A stretch of DNA of 32,767 nucleotides. Origin: CALFCX01 sp964603025 (GTDB lineage Bacteria; Margulisbacteria; WOR-1; JAKLHX01). Positions 22,332 to 30,995 of this stretch are shown here, piece by piece (position 1 is the first letter of the stretch; each line of letters starts with the position of its first letter). The stretch is from NCBI GenBank assembly GCA_964603025.1, contig CAZRTO010000007.1:1-32767 (forward strand). The letters run 5' to 3'. The translations under genes were made by a program, and so were the position numbers. The notes under the pieces were generated by a model. The model was not told where the DNA came from. It saw only the letters and a list, made by a program, of their open reading frames with translations, and did no database searches.

Positions 22332-24991
22332 GCGACGAAATGCAGAAGTCGTACGAGCCCAAAGGCATCGAGGAGAAATGGTACGCATCCTGGGAGGAAA
22401 AAGGTCTTTTCTCTCCGGAGACCTATGAAGGAGCTTCCGGCACTTTTTCGATAGTCATACCCCCGCCCAATGTGACTGGCTCTCTCCATATGGGACACGC
22501 TCTCGATAATACGATCCAGGATATACTGGCCAGGTACAAGAGAATGCGCGGGTTTAAGGTGCTCTGGCTTCCGGGTACCGATCATGCGGGGATCGCCACC
22601 CAGAACGTCGTTGAAAAATCCCTTTTAAAGGAAGGCGTCAAAAAAGAGGACCTTGGCAGAGAAGCATTCCTTAAAAAAGTTTGGCAGTGGAAGGAACAGT
22701 ACGGAGGCAACATTACCAGACAGCTCCGCAGGCTGGGGGCTTCGTGCGACTGGACCAGGGAAAGGTTCACCATGGATGAGGGGCTTTCCAGGGCCGTCAG
22801 AAAAGCGTTCGTCTCCCTGTACAGAGAAGGCCTGATATATAAGGGTAAGAGAATGGTCAACTGGTGTCCCAGGTGCACGACCGCCATATCCGATATAGAA
22901 GTAGAGCATGAAAGCAAAAAAGGCAGCCTATGGCATATAAAATATGCTGTGGACGGTACTGACCGGCATATAACTGTTGCCACCACACGGCCGGAGACGA
23001 TGCTGGGGGATACTGCTGTCGCTATAAACCCGGAAGATGAAAGATATTCCCATTTCGCCGGAAAGATGCTGGTGCTTCCGCTGGTCGGAAGGAAGATCCC
23101 CGTGATCAAAGACGGTTTTGTGGACCCCGCTTTCGGTACCGGGGCGGTCAAGGTAACACCGGCCCACGACCCGAACGATTTTGAGATGGCTGTGAGACAT
23201 AACCTTCCAAAGATCAACATCCTTACGACTGACGGGAAGATAACGCTTGAAGAATTTTCGCAGGATGAACAGGAGAGGATCTCCGCATACAAAGGCCTGG
23301 ACAGGGGCAAAGCAAGGGCAAAGATAGTAGAAGAGCTTGAGGAAAAAGGTTTTATTGAAAAGATCGAGGACTACGGCAACAATGTAGGGAAGTGCTATCG
23401 CTGCAAAACGGAGATAGAACCGTATCTCTCCGACCAGTGGTTCGTTAAAGTGGCGCCTCTTGCCGAGGCCGCAATAAAGGCGGTCGAAAGCGGCGCTATA
23501 TCCTATATCCCTGAGCGTTGGACAAAGGTATACCTGGACTGGATGACCAACCTGCGAGACTGGTGCATATCAAGGCAGATATGGTGGGGGCACAGGATCC
23601 CCGTTTGGTATTGCAGATGCGGCGAGGTGGTGGTCTCTGAACAGGACCCGGACAAGTGCCCCTCTTGCGGGAGCAAACATATGAGGCAGGACAGCGATGT
23701 TCTGGATACCTGGTTTTCCTCTTCGCTGTGGCCTTTTTCCACCATGGGATGGCCGGATGGGACGAAAGACCTTAAGGATTACTATCCTACGAGCGTGCTT
23801 GTTACCGGGTACGACATAATCACCTTTTGGGTCTCAAAGATGATAATGATGGGAATGAAGTTCATGGGCAGGGAGCCTTTCGGCAAGGTGTTCATACACG
23901 GCCTGATAAGGGATGTCAGCGGAAAGAAGATGAGCAAATCCCTCGGTAACGTGATCGACCCTCTCGATGTAATAGATCACGCGGGTGCCGATGCGCTCAG
24001 GTTCTCACTGGTATCTCTTGTCACCGCAGGCGGGCAGGACCTTAAATTGGCAGAGGAAAAGATCACCGAAGGCCGCAATTTCGCCAACAAGATCTGGAAT
24101 GTTTCCAGGTTCGTGCTCATGCAGGAAGGCAATGATCTCTTGTGCGATTTTGATCCCAAAGAACTGTCCCTTGCCGACAGGTGGATACTGTCAAAGTACG
24201 CTCATGCCGCTTCTGAGATCACGTCGTTGCTCGAGCGTTTTGAGTTCGGGGAAGCGGCGAGAAAGCTCTATGAGTTCATCTGGAGCCAATTCTGCGACTG
24301 GTACGTGGAACTTTCCAAGATCCCGCTTTACGGCGTGGAGGGCAACAGGAAGAATACTCTTAAGGTCATAAATTACGTGCTTGTGAACACGCTCAGGCTT
24401 CTTCATCCTTTTATGCCGTTCGAGACCGAGGAGATATTCATGCGCATGACGCCGGGCTCCCGGTCGATCATGCTGGAGCGATGGCCCGAAGGACATGAGG
24501 CTTTTATGGATGTCCGTTCCGAGAGCGAGATGTCGTCCGTGATAGAGGTTATCAGGGCCGTGAGGAATATCAGGTCTGAAATGAATATTCCATCATCAAA
24601 AGAAGTAGAGCTTTTGATAGCTTCGCCGGACAACACGGAAGTGCTTGAAAGAGCGAGCTGCTACATCAAGACTCTGGTCAGAGCGTCGGTGATAAAGATC
24701 TCAAGGGCGATCGATGCAAGGCCTGAGCGCAGCGCCATGGCAGCGGTATCTTCGGCTCAGATATTCATTCCGCTGGGAGGGCTGATCGATATCGAGAAGG
24801 AATCGGCCCGGCTTAAGAAGGGGCTTGCCGACATGGAGCTCCTGATAGAAAGGGCTTCGGCCAAACTTTCCAACAATGACTTCTTGAGCAGGGCAAAAAA
24901 AGAGCTTGTCGACGCGGAAAAGGCCAAATACAAGGAACTTATCGAGCGGCGCGATATGATAGCCGAACGTATAAGCGGGCTCGCCGTTTAA
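22328..24991 (+). CDS. valS: Valine--tRNA ligase
   Basis: An 887-aa class I synthetase charging tRNA-Val. It shows the HIGH-type motif HMGH (54-57) within PPPNVTGSLHMGHAL, the CP1 editing domain (TTRPETMLGDTAVAINP, GTGAVKVTPAHDPNDFEMA), the WWGHRIPVWY stretch, KMSKS (534-538), the anticodon-binding domain (WSQFCDWYVELSK) and a C-terminal coiled-coil arm (about 815-885) typical of ValRS. Cysteine pairs CYRC (near 357) and CRC ... CPSC (near 433-443) suggest bound zinc. Length is usual for bacteria. It ends the ftsH-ftcD-valS operon; its TAA overlaps, on the opposite strand, the TAA of ymdB. Confidence 0.98.
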   Translation: MSDEMQKSYEPKGIEEKWYASWEEKGLFSPETYEGASGTFSIVIPPPNVTGSLHMGHALDNTIQDILARYKRMRGFKVLWLPGTDHAGIATQNVVEKSLLKEGVKKEDLGREAFLKKVWQWKEQYGGNITRQLRRLGASCDWTRERFTMDEGLSRAVRKAFVSLYREGLIYKGKRMVNWCPRCTTAISDIEVEHESKKGSLWHIKYAVDGTDRHITVATTRPETMLGDTAVAINPEDERYSHFAGKMLVLPLVGRKIPVIKDGFVDPAFGTGAVKVTPAHDPNDFEMAVRHNLPKINILTTDGKITLEEFSQDEQERISAYKGLDRGKARAKIVEELEEKGFIEKIEDYGNNVGKCYRCKTEIEPYLSDQWFVKVAPLAEAAIKAVESGAISYIPERWTKVYLDWMTNLRDWCISRQIWWGHRIPVWYCRCGEVVVSEQDPDKCPSCGSKHMRQDSDVLDTWFSSSLWPFSTMGWPDGTKDLKDYYPTSVLVTGYDIITFWVSKMIMMGMKFMGREPFGKVFIHGLIRDVSGKKMSKSLGNVIDPLDVIDHAGADALRFSLVSLVTAGGQDLKLAEEKITEGRNFANKIWNVSRFVLMQEGNDLLCDFDPKELSLADRWILSKYAHAASEITSLLERFEFGEAARKLYEFIWSQFCDWYVELSKIPLYGVEGNRKNTLKVINYVLVNTLRLLHPFMPFETEEIFMRMTPGSRSIMLERWPEGHEAFMDVRSESEMSSVIEVIRAVRNIRSEMNIPSSKEVELLIASPDNTEVLERASCYIKTLVRASVIKISRAIDARPERSAMAAVSSAQIFIPLGGLIDIEKESARLKKGLADMELLIERASAKLSNNDFLSRAKKELVDAEKAKYKELIERRDMIAERISGLAV

Positions 24992-25794
24992 CTGTTTTTT
25001 TGTTCCGGCTGTTTGCCGTCTTCTTCAACCACTTTGAATATGCGCCTGATCTCCGCAGATTTTCCGGTCGTCTCATCAGCAGAGATAAGGACGGCATTAA
25101 AGACCCACGGTCCGGTCTTGGCGGGCTCAAACCTTCTCGGGATAAGCGTAAGGAACTTTTCAACTATAGGAGCGATCTCCACGCCGATGACCGAATTGTA
25201 GGCCCCCACCATTCCCGCGTCAGATATGTATGCCGTGCCGTTAGGAAGTATCCTCTCATCCGCGGTCTGCACGTGCGTATGCGTTCCCACAACCGCGGTA
25301 GCCCGCCCGTCCAGGTGCCACCCCATAGCGTATTTTTCCGAGGTAGCCTCGGCATGGAAGTCAGCTATTATTATTTTTGTTTCCTTTTTGAGCTCTTCTA
25401 TCAGCCTGTCGGCGGTCCTGAAGGGGCAGTCGGCCTCTTTCATAAAGACGCGCCCGAGCATATTAATTATGCCAACGCCTTTGACGATCAGCTTTTCGGC
25501 CCCTGGAGTGCCGGGAGGATAGTTGCCGGGCCTGATCACATGCGTGCACCTGTCGATCTCTTTGAGGAATTCTTTGTTGTGCCAGGAGTGATTGCCGAGG
25601 GTCAAAGCGTCTATGCCTGTTTCCAGCAGTTCAAGATACTTTTTTTCGTTTATTCCCATTCCGGAGGCTATGTTCTCTCCGTTGGCAATGATCACGTCCG
25701 GGGACAGTTCTTTTTTGAGTTCCGGAAGGACCTTTTTCAGGCAGAGCCTTCCGGGTTTTCCAAAAACATCCCCAATAAAGAGTATCTTTTTCAT
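24988..25794 (-). CDS. ymdB: YmdB-family metallophosphoesterase
   Basis: A 268-aa protein of the TIGR00282/YmdB family; Bacillus YmdB is a 2',3'-cyclic-nucleotide phosphodiesterase affecting biofilm and motility choices. Metal-binding motifs are present: IGDVFGKPG at the N-terminus, IANGENIASGMGI, LGNHSWHNKE (most members have GNHTWD-type), DFHAEATSEK and VGTHTHVQTADE. The ATG overlaps the rny stop by one base (TAATG), which fits the common pairing of these two genes. The end converges with valS, the two TAA codons sharing TTAA at 24988-24991, leaving no room for a terminator between them. Confidence 0.95.
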   Translation of the reverse strand: MKKILFIGDVFGKPGRLCLKKVLPELKKELSPDVIIANGENIASGMGINEKKYLELLETGIDALTLGNHSWHNKEFLKEIDRCTHVIRPGNYPPGTPGAEKLIVKGVGIINMLGRVFMKEADCPFRTADRLIEELKKETKIIIADFHAEATSEKYAMGWHLDGRATAVVGTHTHVQTADERILPNGTAYISDAGMVGAYNSVIGVEIAPIVEKFLTLIPRRFEPAKTGPWVFNAVLISADETTGKSAEIRRIFKVVEEDGKQPEQKNS

Positions 25795-27341
25795 TATTTT
25801 GCCGTTTCGGTGGTCCTGGTCTCTCTCATAACGGTGACCCTTATCTCTCCCGGATATTCAAGGTCCGCCTCGATCTTGCGGGCAATGTCATATGCCAGCT
25901 TGGCCGACATTACATCGTCCACTTTTTCCGGCTTGACTATAACCCTGATCTCGCGCCCGGCCTGAATGGCGAACGATTTTTCCACGCCTTCGAACGAGTT
26001 GGCCGTTGCTTCCAGGTTCTCCAGCCTTTTCACATAGGCCTCCAGCGTGTCCCTTCGCGCTCCTGGCCTTCCCGCCGATATGGCGTCAGCCACCTGGATA
26101 AGGATCGCTTCTATGGTCTGGGGTTCTTCATCGTTGTGGTGCGCCAGGATCGCGTGCACCACCTCCGGGGATTCTCCGGCCTTTTGGGCGAAGGCCGCCC
26201 CGAGTTTTGGATGGGTCCCTTCCATTTCCTGGTCTATGGCTTTGCCGATGTCATGCAAAAGAGCGGATCTTTTCGCGAGCCTTACGTTCACGCCCAGCTC
26301 AGCCGCGAGCATGCCGGCCAATTTTGAAAGCTCGATGGAGTGGGCGAGCACGTTCTGGCCGTAACTGGTCCTGAAATGCAGCCTGCCTAGCAGCTGGATG
26401 AGCACCGGAGGCAGGTTGTGCACTCCGCATTCGAGCGCCGCCTGCTCCCCGTATTCCCACATAGCCACCTTGAGCTCCTGTTTTGATTTTTCGCACATCT
26501 CTTCCACGCGCGCGGGATGTATTCTTCCGTCGGAGATCAGCTTTTCAAGCGTCAGTTTCGCGGTCTCCCTTCGGAGCGGATCAAAGCTCGAAAGTATGAC
26601 GGCGCCTGGTGTATCGTCCACGATCAGGTCCACTCCGGTCGCCTGTTCGAACGCCCTGATATTGCGCCCCTCTTTGCCGATTATTCTGCCTTTGAGGTCA
26701 TCGCTCGGGAGGTTGACTACCGTGACGGTGGATTCTATCACGCTGTCGACCGCGCACCGCTGTATCGCCGTGGTCAGGATCTCGCGAGCCCTTTTGTCGG
26801 CCTCTTTCCTTATCTGTTCATCTTTGGCCTTAATTATGAGCGCGGCGTTCCGCTCGGCTTCCTTGGCGATGTTTTCGAGGAACATCTTTGTGGCCTCTGA
26901 TTTTGTCAGGCCGCTTAGGTTCTCCAGCACTTTTCTTGTCTCGGCTATGGCGTTGAGAAGCTTTTCCTTGTCCTTTTCCAGCTGTTCGGCCCGGGCTTTC
27001 AGGCTTTGCTCCGAGGACTCTATGGTCTTTTCCTTCTGGTCAAGATGTTCCTCTTTTTGGAGAAGACGTTTTTCCAGCTGGCTTATTTCGGAATTTCTTT
27101 CTTTTCTTTCCTTCTCTATCTCGGACCTCAGCCTCAGCGCTTCGTCCTTTGCCTCTATTAGAGCTTCTTTCCTGATCGCTTCCGCTTCGCGTTTGGAGTC
27201 CTCAAGCAGTTTTTTAGATTTCTCCTCGGCTATCCTGATCTTCTGTTCCGTCATGCGTCTTTTCAGGAACAGATAGAACACGCCCATGCCAAAAGCGGCG
27301 GCAGCGGCAAGGACAAAGTACAAAAATATCATGAATTCCAT
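25794..27341 (-). CDS. rny: Ribonuclease Y
   Basis: A 515-aa membrane-anchored endoribonuclease that initiates mRNA decay. One N-terminal membrane segment (about 4-26) is followed by a long coiled coil rich in Glu, Lys and Arg (about 30-180), a KH RNA-binding domain with GRIIGKEGRNIR (near 217-228) and an HD domain with HDIGKA (near 362) that holds the metal site. Length matches B. subtilis RNase Y (520 aa). The start has AGGAGGT seven bases upstream (27349-27355). It lies between recA and ymdB in a probable pgsA-pncC-recA-rny-ymdB operon. Confidence 0.97.
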   Translation of the reverse strand: MEFMIFLYFVLAAAAAFGMGVFYLFLKRRMTEQKIRIAEEKSKKLLEDSKREAEAIRKEALIEAKDEALRLRSEIEKERKERNSEISQLEKRLLQKEEHLDQKEKTIESSEQSLKARAEQLEKDKEKLLNAIAETRKVLENLSGLTKSEATKMFLENIAKEAERNAALIIKAKDEQIRKEADKRAREILTTAIQRCAVDSVIESTVTVVNLPSDDLKGRIIGKEGRNIRAFEQATGVDLIVDDTPGAVILSSFDPLRRETAKLTLEKLISDGRIHPARVEEMCEKSKQELKVAMWEYGEQAALECGVHNLPPVLIQLLGRLHFRTSYGQNVLAHSIELSKLAGMLAAELGVNVRLAKRSALLHDIGKAIDQEMEGTHPKLGAAFAQKAGESPEVVHAILAHHNDEEPQTIEAILIQVADAISAGRPGARRDTLEAYVKRLENLEATANSFEGVEKSFAIQAGREIRVIVKPEKVDDVMSAKLAYDIARKIEADLEYPGEIRVTVMRETRTTETAK

Positions 27342-27381
27342 TTCTAAAACCTCCTAAAATACCGTGTTCATCGTTTACGGG

Positions 27382-28419
27382 TCATTTTTTCTTTTTCGGG
27401 TCTTCTTTTTCCTGGTTTTTTTCGGCGGCATGAGGAGCGATGCTCTTCCTCACGGCGCTCTCGATCTTTGCGAACAGGTCCCTGCGTTCCTTTAGGGAGT
27501 TGACGCTGTTTTCCCAGCCTACCGCGATCTTCTCGTTCCCGAACGAATACGTGGAGCCGCTTTTTTGTACCACGTTCAAGCTTGCCGCGATCTCAAGCAG
27601 GTCCGCCTCTTTGTCTATGCCTTTCCCGTGTATCAGCACGAAATAGGCCTCTTTGAAAGGCGGCGCGACCTTGTTCTTTACCACTTTTACCCTTACCTTG
27701 GAGCCGACGATCTTGTCCGCTTCCTTTATCTTTTCCGTCTGCCTTACGTCCAGTCTGACGGAAGAATAGAACTTAAGCGCCCTGCCTCCCGGGGTCACCT
27801 CCGGATTGCCGAACATTATGCCGACCTTTTCCCTCAGCTGATTAATAAAAATGACGATCGTTTTCGATTTGCTGATCACCGACGTCAGTTTTCTCAGGGC
27901 TTTTGACATGAGCCTGGCCTGAAGGCCTACCTGCATGTCTGACATTTCGCCGTCCACCTCGGCTTTGGGCACCAGCGCGGCCACCGAATCAACGACGATC
28001 ACGTCCACCGCACCGCTTCTGACCAGGGTCTCGCATATTTCAAGCGCCTGTTCGCCGAAATCCGGCTGGGATATCAACAGATTGTTTATGTCTACGCCGA
28101 TCTTTTTGGCGTACACCGGGTCAAGGGCGTGCTCCGCGTCTATAAAAGCGGCCACGCCGCCTTTCTTTTGCGCGGAGGCCACAACATGCAGCGAGACCGT
28201 GGTCTTTCCTCCGGCTTCGGGCCCGTAGATCTCTATTATCCTGCCCCTTGGGAGCCCGCCGACGCCCAGCGCCGCATCCAGGGATATGGAACCAGTGGGG
28301 ATCGATTCGACCGTAAATCTTGTCGAATCCCCCATTTTCATTATCGCCCCCTTGCCGTAGCTTTTTTCGATCTGGGAGATCGCGGTCCCGAGCGCCTTGC
28401 CTTTTTCATCTTGAGCCAT
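27382..28419 (-). CDS. recA: Recombinase RecA
   Basis: A 345-aa ATP-dependent strand-exchange protein of homologous recombination and the SOS response. It shows Walker A GPEAGGKTT (66-74), IDAEHALDP, the VIVVDSVAALVP Walker B, the DNA-binding loops (GEMSDMQVGLQARLMSKALRKLT) and NQLREKVGIMFGNPEVTPGGRAL. The tail is very lysine-rich (KEDPKKKK), whereas many RecA tails are acidic. ATG 28419 is preferred because AAAGGAGGA ends eight bases upstream and the sequence from there aligns with family N-termini; the frame is open to 28494 but that would overlap pncC. No LexA box was recognised upstream. Confidence 0.98.
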   Translation of the reverse strand: MAQDEKGKALGTAISQIEKSYGKGAIMKMGDSTRFTVESIPTGSISLDAALGVGGLPRGRIIEIYGPEAGGKTTVSLHVVASAQKKGGVAAFIDAEHALDPVYAKKIGVDINNLLISQPDFGEQALEICETLVRSGAVDVIVVDSVAALVPKAEVDGEMSDMQVGLQARLMSKALRKLTSVISKSKTIVIFINQLREKVGIMFGNPEVTPGGRALKFYSSVRLDVRQTEKIKEADKIVGSKVRVKVVKNKVAPPFKEAYFVLIHGKGIDKEADLLEIAASLNVVQKSGSTYSFGNEKIAVGWENSVNSLKERRDLFAKIESAVRKSIAPHAAEKNQEKEDPKKKK

Positions 28420-28463
28420 ATCTGTGGTCCTCCTTTGCTTTGCTTCCAGCAATTTTCCCGCCA

Positions 28464-28994
28464 TCAGCCTTCCTGTTCGGTCAAATACATCCACAACATC
28501 CCTAGCGCCGCCTGTGCGGCCTTTTCACGGATCTCGGACCTGGAACCCTGGAAATTGAACTCTTTGCACAACAGTCCTTTTTCTCCCGATACCGCTATAT
28601 AGGCCAGACCTATTGGTTTTGGAGGGGAGACGGTGGAAGGGCCCGCCACGCCAGTGGCTGACAACCCTATCGAAGTCCTGAACTTTTTTCTAATATTCTC
28701 TGCCAGGATCTCAGCTACCTTGCTGTTGACCGGCCCGTCCTTTGCTATGATCGAGGCCGGGACCGCCAGTTCGGTGACCTTTATCCTGTTCGTATAGCAG
28801 ACTATCCCCCCTGCAAAATAATCAGAAGCCCCCGGAAAGGAAGTGATCCTCTCGCATATACGCCCTCCGGTGAGCGATTCGGCCACCGACAGCGAGATGT
28901 TCTCTTTTTTGATCAGGACTGCCAGCTCCTCATCGGTGGTCTTGCCTATGGCGGAGAACATCTTGCTCATAAAATCTTCTATCTGCACTTCCAT
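28464..28994 (-). CDS. pncC: Nicotinamide-nucleotide amidohydrolase PncC (CinA C-terminal domain)
   Basis: A 176-aa enzyme that deamidates nicotinamide mononucleotide to nicotinate mononucleotide for NAD recycling. The signature SVAESLTGGRICERIT, PGASDYFAGGIVCYTN and SATGVAGP is complete. It is a standalone C-terminal domain without the COG1058 half of full CinA. GGGGAGG lies about six bases upstream of the ATG, inside the end of pgsA, with one base between the pgsA stop and this start. Genes of this family commonly precede recA, as here (44-bp gap). Confidence 0.93.
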   Translation of the reverse strand: MEVQIEDFMSKMFSAIGKTTDEELAVLIKKENISLSVAESLTGGRICERITSFPGASDYFAGGIVCYTNRIKVTELAVPASIIAKDGPVNSKVAEILAENIRKKFRTSIGLSATGVAGPSTVSPPKPIGLAYIAVSGEKGLLCKEFNFQGSRSEIREKAAQAALGMLWMYLTEQEG

Positions 28995-28995
28995 T

Positions 28996-29511
28996 TCAGG
29001 CCTCCCCGAAGTCTGTCTGGCTGAAATATTCCCATCCAGAATAAACGCATAAAAGCAGAGATATGCCGAAAAGGAATTTCCAGAACGGCAGCCCCAGGAT
29101 CACAAAAAATATGGCCGTCATCTGGGCGGCGGTCTTTAATTTTCCGGTCCTGCTCGCGGCTATGATCCTGCCGCTTTTTGCCGCCCATGTGCGGATGCCC
29201 ATAACGAGAAAATCCCTTGCCATTATCGTCAGCGCAAAGATCGCCCAGATCTTGCCGGTCTCGACGAATATGAGCAAAGCCGAATATACCAGGAGCTTGT
29301 CCGCGAGAGGGTCGATAAGCGAGCCGAACTGGGTGGTCTGTCCCAGCTTTCTTGCCAGATATCCGTCAAGCGCGTCCGTGAGGGACAGGATAAGAAAAAG
29401 GGCGGCGGCTATCAGCCTGTGCGAGAGCAACGACTGTCCTGACAGCAGAAAATATATGAAAAAGGGGATAAAAGCTATTCTTATGAGCGTTATACGGTTA
29501 GGAGCGTTCAC
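28996..29511 (-). CDS. pgsA: CDP-diacylglycerol--glycerol-3-phosphate 3-phosphatidyltransferase
   Basis: An inner-membrane enzyme making phosphatidylglycerol phosphate, the precursor of phosphatidylglycerol. The CDP-alcohol phosphotransferase motif is perfect: D46-x2-D49-G50-x2-A53-R54-x8-G63-x3-D67-x3-D71 (SLTDALDGYLAR ... FGSLIDPLADK). Several hydrophobic segments follow. GTG 29511 gives the family-typical start (MNAPNRITLIRIAFIP) and 171 aa; a TTG at 29562 would add 17 residues without a better ribosome-binding site. It is the first gene of the five-gene minus-strand operon and lies one base from pncC. Confidence 0.94.
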   Translation of the reverse strand: MNAPNRITLIRIAFIPFFIYFLLSGQSLLSHRLIAAALFLILSLTDALDGYLARKLGQTTQFGSLIDPLADKLLVYSALLIFVETGKIWAIFALTIMARDFLVMGIRTWAAKSGRIIAASRTGKLKTAAQMTAIFFVILGLPFWKFLFGISLLLCVYSGWEYFSQTDFGEA

Positions 29512-29582
29512 GGCATCGTATCCCGATGCCGATATCCGAAGCAGTATTTTTCCCGCGATCAAGACAATTTAGGCTTGTCCGT

Positions 29583-29611
29583 ACTGTAAACATTTAGAAA
29601 AAACTCCTCAA
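29583..29611 (-). promoter_or_regulatory. Proximal candidate promoter of pgsA operon
   Basis: On the minus strand: TTGAGG (29611-29606), a 17-base spacer and TACAGT (29588-29583). The -35 is good and the -10 matches four of six consensus bases. Less certain than the upstream extended -10 element. Confidence 0.35.
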
Positions 29612-29710
29612 TATCGGCTTGTTTTATGGATATCCTCTAAAAGGACCTGCACAAAACCCCTTAATCGTTTGTGCTCGGACTTTCAAAGAGATGTCAATAT
29701 TCCTGACTAA

Positions 29711-29719
29711 ATTATACCA
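29711..29719 (-). promoter_or_regulatory. Extended -10 promoter of pgsA operon
   Basis: TGGTATAAT on the minus strand is a perfect extended -10 box; RNA would start near 29704. A TTGACC lies only seven bases upstream of the TATAAT and so is not a -35 box at normal spacing. Confidence 0.5.
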
Positions 29720-29781
29720 TATTGGTCAAATGGGGAGGATGGCATATAGGAACAAGGGTCCGTAAAGGTCCATGAAGTGTC

Positions 29782-29824
29782 AAAAGGCAAAAGGCGTAAG
29801 GAAATAATTCTATCAAGGCCTTTT
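29782..29824 (-). terminator. Weak candidate terminator of rpoD
   Basis: On the minus strand AAAAGGC (29824-29818) can pair with GCCTTTT (29795-29789) over a 22-base loop; the second arm ends in four T and is followed by another GCCTTTT. Stem and tail are short, so this is tentative. A five-bp GC stem (29850-29865) nearer the stop lacks a T-run. Confidence 0.3.
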
Positions 29825-29869
29825 AGTCTTCCGCCTCTTCTGCCGTTATGGGCCTTTATGGGCCCTCTA

Positions 29870-30922
29870 TTATTTCAGATATTCCCTCAATTTGCGGCTG
29901 CGGGTCGGATGTTTGAGCTTGCGCAGCGCTTTTGCCTCGATCTGGCGGATCCTTTCCCTGGTGACCTTGTAAAGCTGTCCCACTTCTTCAAGCGTCCTGG
30001 GACGCCCGTCCTCAAGACCGAATCTCAGTTTCAGGACGGTCTTTTCCCTTTCGGACAGCGAGTTCATGACCTCTTCCAGGTCATCCCTCAGCATTCCGTG
30101 AAGCACTGTCTCATCAGGATGCGCTATTGAGTAGTCTTCCACGAAATCGCCCAGATGCGAACTCTCCTCGTCACCGATAGGGATCTCGAGCGAGAGAGGA
30201 AGCTGGGATACCTTTATTATCTCTCTCACTTTTTCCACGGATATCCTTGATTTTTTCGCGATCTCCTCTTCGGTAGGCTTGCGTCCGAGCTTCTGCAGAA
30301 GCATCCTGGTTATCTTGCGGAGCTTGTTGATGGTTTCGACCATATGCACCGGTATCCTGATCGTTCTGGCCTGGTCGGCGATGGAACGGGTGATGGCCTG
30401 ACGTATCCACCAGGTGGCATACGTGGAGAACTTATAGCCTTTCCGGTAATCGAATTTCTCTACCGCTCTTATCAGTCCCAGATTGCCTTCCTGGATAAGG
30501 TCCAGAAAAAGCATGCCTCTCCCGGTATATTTTTTGGCTATGCTTACCACAAGCCTAAGGTTGGAATTCACGAGCTTATGTTTTGCTCTCATATCGCCTT
30601 TTTTTATGGCTTTCGCGAGATCGATCTCTTCTTTAAAAGTGAGAAGAGGGAATTTTCCGATCTCCCTGAGGTACATCTTCACGGTATCGTCCACTCCGGA
30701 GCTTTTTATCTCTTCGTGGAGATGTGAGATGTTCACTTCTTCTTCGTGGAACTGCTTTTTTACTTTTTCGGCGCTTATATCCGCGTTCTTGAGGATATAT
30801 TCGATGTCCTCAATGTTCTTTGAGGGATCTGGATATACGGAAATATACTCTTCGGGGGAAACATACCCCTTTTTTTCCTCGAATTTCCTTCTTCCAGCGC
30901 CGGCCGTTTGTTTTTGGACCAT
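29870..30922 (-). CDS. rpoD: Primary RNA polymerase sigma factor
   Basis: A 350-aa group 1/2 sigma-70 factor. Region 1.2 is DDTVKMYLREIGKFPLLT; region 2 contains HKLVNSNLRLVVSIAKKY, LIQEGNLGLIRAVEKFDY and YKFSTYATWWIRQAITRSIADQ, with ARTIRIPVHM following. Region 3 and region 4.2 (TLEEVGQLYKVTRERIRQIEAKALRKLKHP) are intact. Region 1.1 is short and the non-conserved insert is missing, as in SigA of many bacteria. ATG 30922 is preferred because AAGGAGG ends about five bases upstream; an upstream in-frame ATG (30949) would include that site in the coding sequence. It lies 73 bp after dnaG with its own promoter, the classical dnaG-rpoD pairing. Its region 2.4 fits recognition of the TATAAT boxes seen in this window. 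Confidence 0.96.
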   Translation of the reverse strand: MVQKQTAGAGRRKFEEKKGYVSPEEYISVYPDPSKNIEDIEYILKNADISAEKVKKQFHEEEVNISHLHEEIKSSGVDDTVKMYLREIGKFPLLTFKEEIDLAKAIKKGDMRAKHKLVNSNLRLVVSIAKKYTGRGMLFLDLIQEGNLGLIRAVEKFDYRKGYKFSTYATWWIRQAITRSIADQARTIRIPVHMVETINKLRKITRMLLQKLGRKPTEEEIAKKSRISVEKVREIIKVSQLPLSLEIPIGDEESSHLGDFVEDYSIAHPDETVLHGMLRDDLEEVMNSLSEREKTVLKLRFGLEDGRPRTLEEVGQLYKVTRERIRQIEAKALRKLKHPTRSRKLREYLK

Positions 30923-30963
30923 CTTAACCTCCTTGGGTTTTTTTGCCATGTTAAAGCATTATC

Positions 30964-30992
30964 CTAATATTCATCGTCAAAAATGACCTCAA
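30964..30992 (-). promoter_or_regulatory. Candidate promoter of rpoD
   Basis: On the minus strand: TTGAGG (30992-30987), 17 bases, then TATTAG (30969-30964). The -35 box overlaps the end of dnaG. It would give rpoD expression independent of dnaG. Confidence 0.4.
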
Positions 30993-30995
30993 AAT

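Larger units (their letters stand above)
29512..29869 (-). other. Gene-free region: leader and promoters of the pgsA operon
   Basis: No convincing protein gene lies here on either strand. On the minus strand it holds an extended -10 promoter (29711-29719), a second weaker promoter closer to pgsA, and between them a 7-bp hairpin (GCACAAA ... TTTGTGC, about 29652-29677). Nearer rpoD are short inverted repeats that may be its terminator. From the distal promoter the leader would be about 190 nt to the GTG start. I found no match to a known riboswitch or to 6S, SRP or tmRNA signatures. Confidence 0.45.

Noticed and set aside
25000..25965. A 321-codon plus-strand open frame opposite ymdB and the end of rny
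   Set aside because: It mirrors strongly conserved genes on the other strand, has no recognisable domain and no ribosome-binding site.
26398..27276. A 292-codon Ser/Phe-rich plus-strand open frame opposite rny
   Set aside because: The Ser/Phe-rich composition is the expected antisense reading of the Glu/Lys-rich coiled coil of RNase Y.
27420..28494. Longer recA start upstream of 28419
   Set aside because: The extra 25 codons overlap the pncC end, are not conserved in RecA, and the strong AAAGGAGGA site is placed for ATG 28419.
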